A stretch of 64,000 nt of DNA, from assembly GCA_014379625.1 (NCBI GenBank), contig JACMLJ010000089.1:40788-104787 (forward strand), given 5' to 3'. The notes below the pieces were generated by a model that saw only the letters and a program-made list of their open reading frames with translations, had not been told where the DNA came from and ran no database searches. Every line of letters begins with the position of its first letter. Within the stretch, counting starts at the first letter, position 1. The DNA is from Ferruginibacter sp. GTDB lineage: Bacteria; Bacteroidota; Bacteroidia; Chitinophagales; Chitinophagaceae. The position numbers and the translations under genes were made by a program. Shown in pieces: positions 63,763-64,000 of this stretch.

Positions 63763-64000
63763 TTATTTTTTAGGCGGTACACTTATTCCTTCCGTTGTAA
63801 GACTGATTGGCCTGATAGTGCCATCCTGGTTAAAATAAAGGTATTCGAGGCATACACTTCGCCTGGTATCTCCACCTGGTTCGCCATTCAATGGGTACGA
63901 GCCATCATGATAATCATCCCAGGCACAACTGAAAACTCCTGCCTCGCAGGATTGTATTTTTTAAGGTTGAATATCATTTCCGGTGGTAGCATAGAGGCCA
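63763..64000 (-). pseudogene. 3' end of a further GH43-like gene, interrupted or cut by the window
   Basis: The frame ending at 63763 reads AWDDYHDGSYPLNGEPGGDT, RRSVCLEYLYFNQDGTIRPI and SLTTEGISVPPKK before the stop, which fits the end of a GH43 propeller (compare RSVCVEEFTYNADGSIPRI in copy A). Upstream in the same frame there is an in-frame TAA (63961-63963), beyond which the frame again reads coding-like (GLYATTGNDIQP). A second frame (PPEMIFNLKKYNPARQEFS) is also coding-like across this spot. A frameshift near the six-base A/T run at 63957-63962 would explain it. It may be an error or a true break; the gene is incomplete in the window. Confidence 0.5.

Noticed and set aside
1..64000. tRNA, rRNA, CRISPR and prophage signals
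   Set aside because: Spacers were read for TTCGA-type loops, spaced direct repeats and integrase or transposase motifs; none was convincing.

Overview
The window looks like a chromosome segment from a Bacteroidota bacterium, most like the Chitinophagaceae. The support is: two SusC/SusD pairs, a one-protein hybrid two-component regulator, Bacteroidota-type promoters (TTTG, about 17-22 nt, TAnnTTTG), few Shine-Dalgarno sequences, DUF3857 and DUF4139 proteins, and a split transketolase. No rRNA, tRNA, CRISPR array, prophage or intact insertion sequence was found.

Positions 1-38,900 are mostly core and house-keeping genes with a few odd modules. A plus-strand trio (381-3779) encodes a lone class I glutamine amidotransferase-like protein, an ATP-grasp-like ligase and a CHAD-like helical protein. 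Then come a thioredoxin-fold protein with a Ser-x-x-Cys active site, ClpB, a beta-lactamase-fold protein with no nucleophile serine, two tandem DUF3857/transglutaminase-like proteins, and QueG. A four-gene minus-strand operon (17708-13693) joins an ECF sigma factor to a protein with one membrane segment and a predicted beta-barrel, an LVIVD-repeat lipoprotein and a small secreted protein. Next are an ABC-2 permease, a RES/Xre toxin-antitoxin pair with a visible promoter and operator, folK, a deoxynucleoside kinase, an MFS exporter, a metallo-beta-lactamase-fold protein, a Cys-cluster protein, gcvP, a saccharopine-dehydrogenase-like protein, an acyltransferase, a cold-shock protein, LrgB/CidA, a thioesterase, a DUF4139 protein carrying a TonB-plug-like insert, a broken beta-carbonic anhydrase and the split transketolase.

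Positions 39,136-64,000 form one polysaccharide utilization locus, all on the minus strand. In transcription order: an interrupted GH43 3' end, two tandem GH43 enzymes with a predicted C-terminal CBM6-like domain, a remnant of GH27, GH31, a short coding-like remnant, the hybrid two-component regulator, SusC, SusD, SusC, SusD, a DUF1735 lipoprotein, a dead copy of the DUF1735 C-terminus plus another decayed fragment, and a third GH43. The surface complex would bind and import oligosaccharides, the GH43 and GH31 enzymes would trim arabinose, xylose or alpha-linked side chains, and the regulator would sense a periplasmic oligosaccharide. This suggests a hemicellulose such as arabinoxylan or xyloglucan, but the substrate is an inference. 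At least four gene remnants show that the locus is being reshaped by deletion and mutation.

The best candidates for undescribed biology are the amidotransferase/ATP-grasp/CHAD trio, the sigma-factor operon whose second gene seems to span from cytoplasm to a beta-barrel, and several proteins that keep a fold but have lost a catalytic residue. All calls come from reading the sequence; no database search was run.
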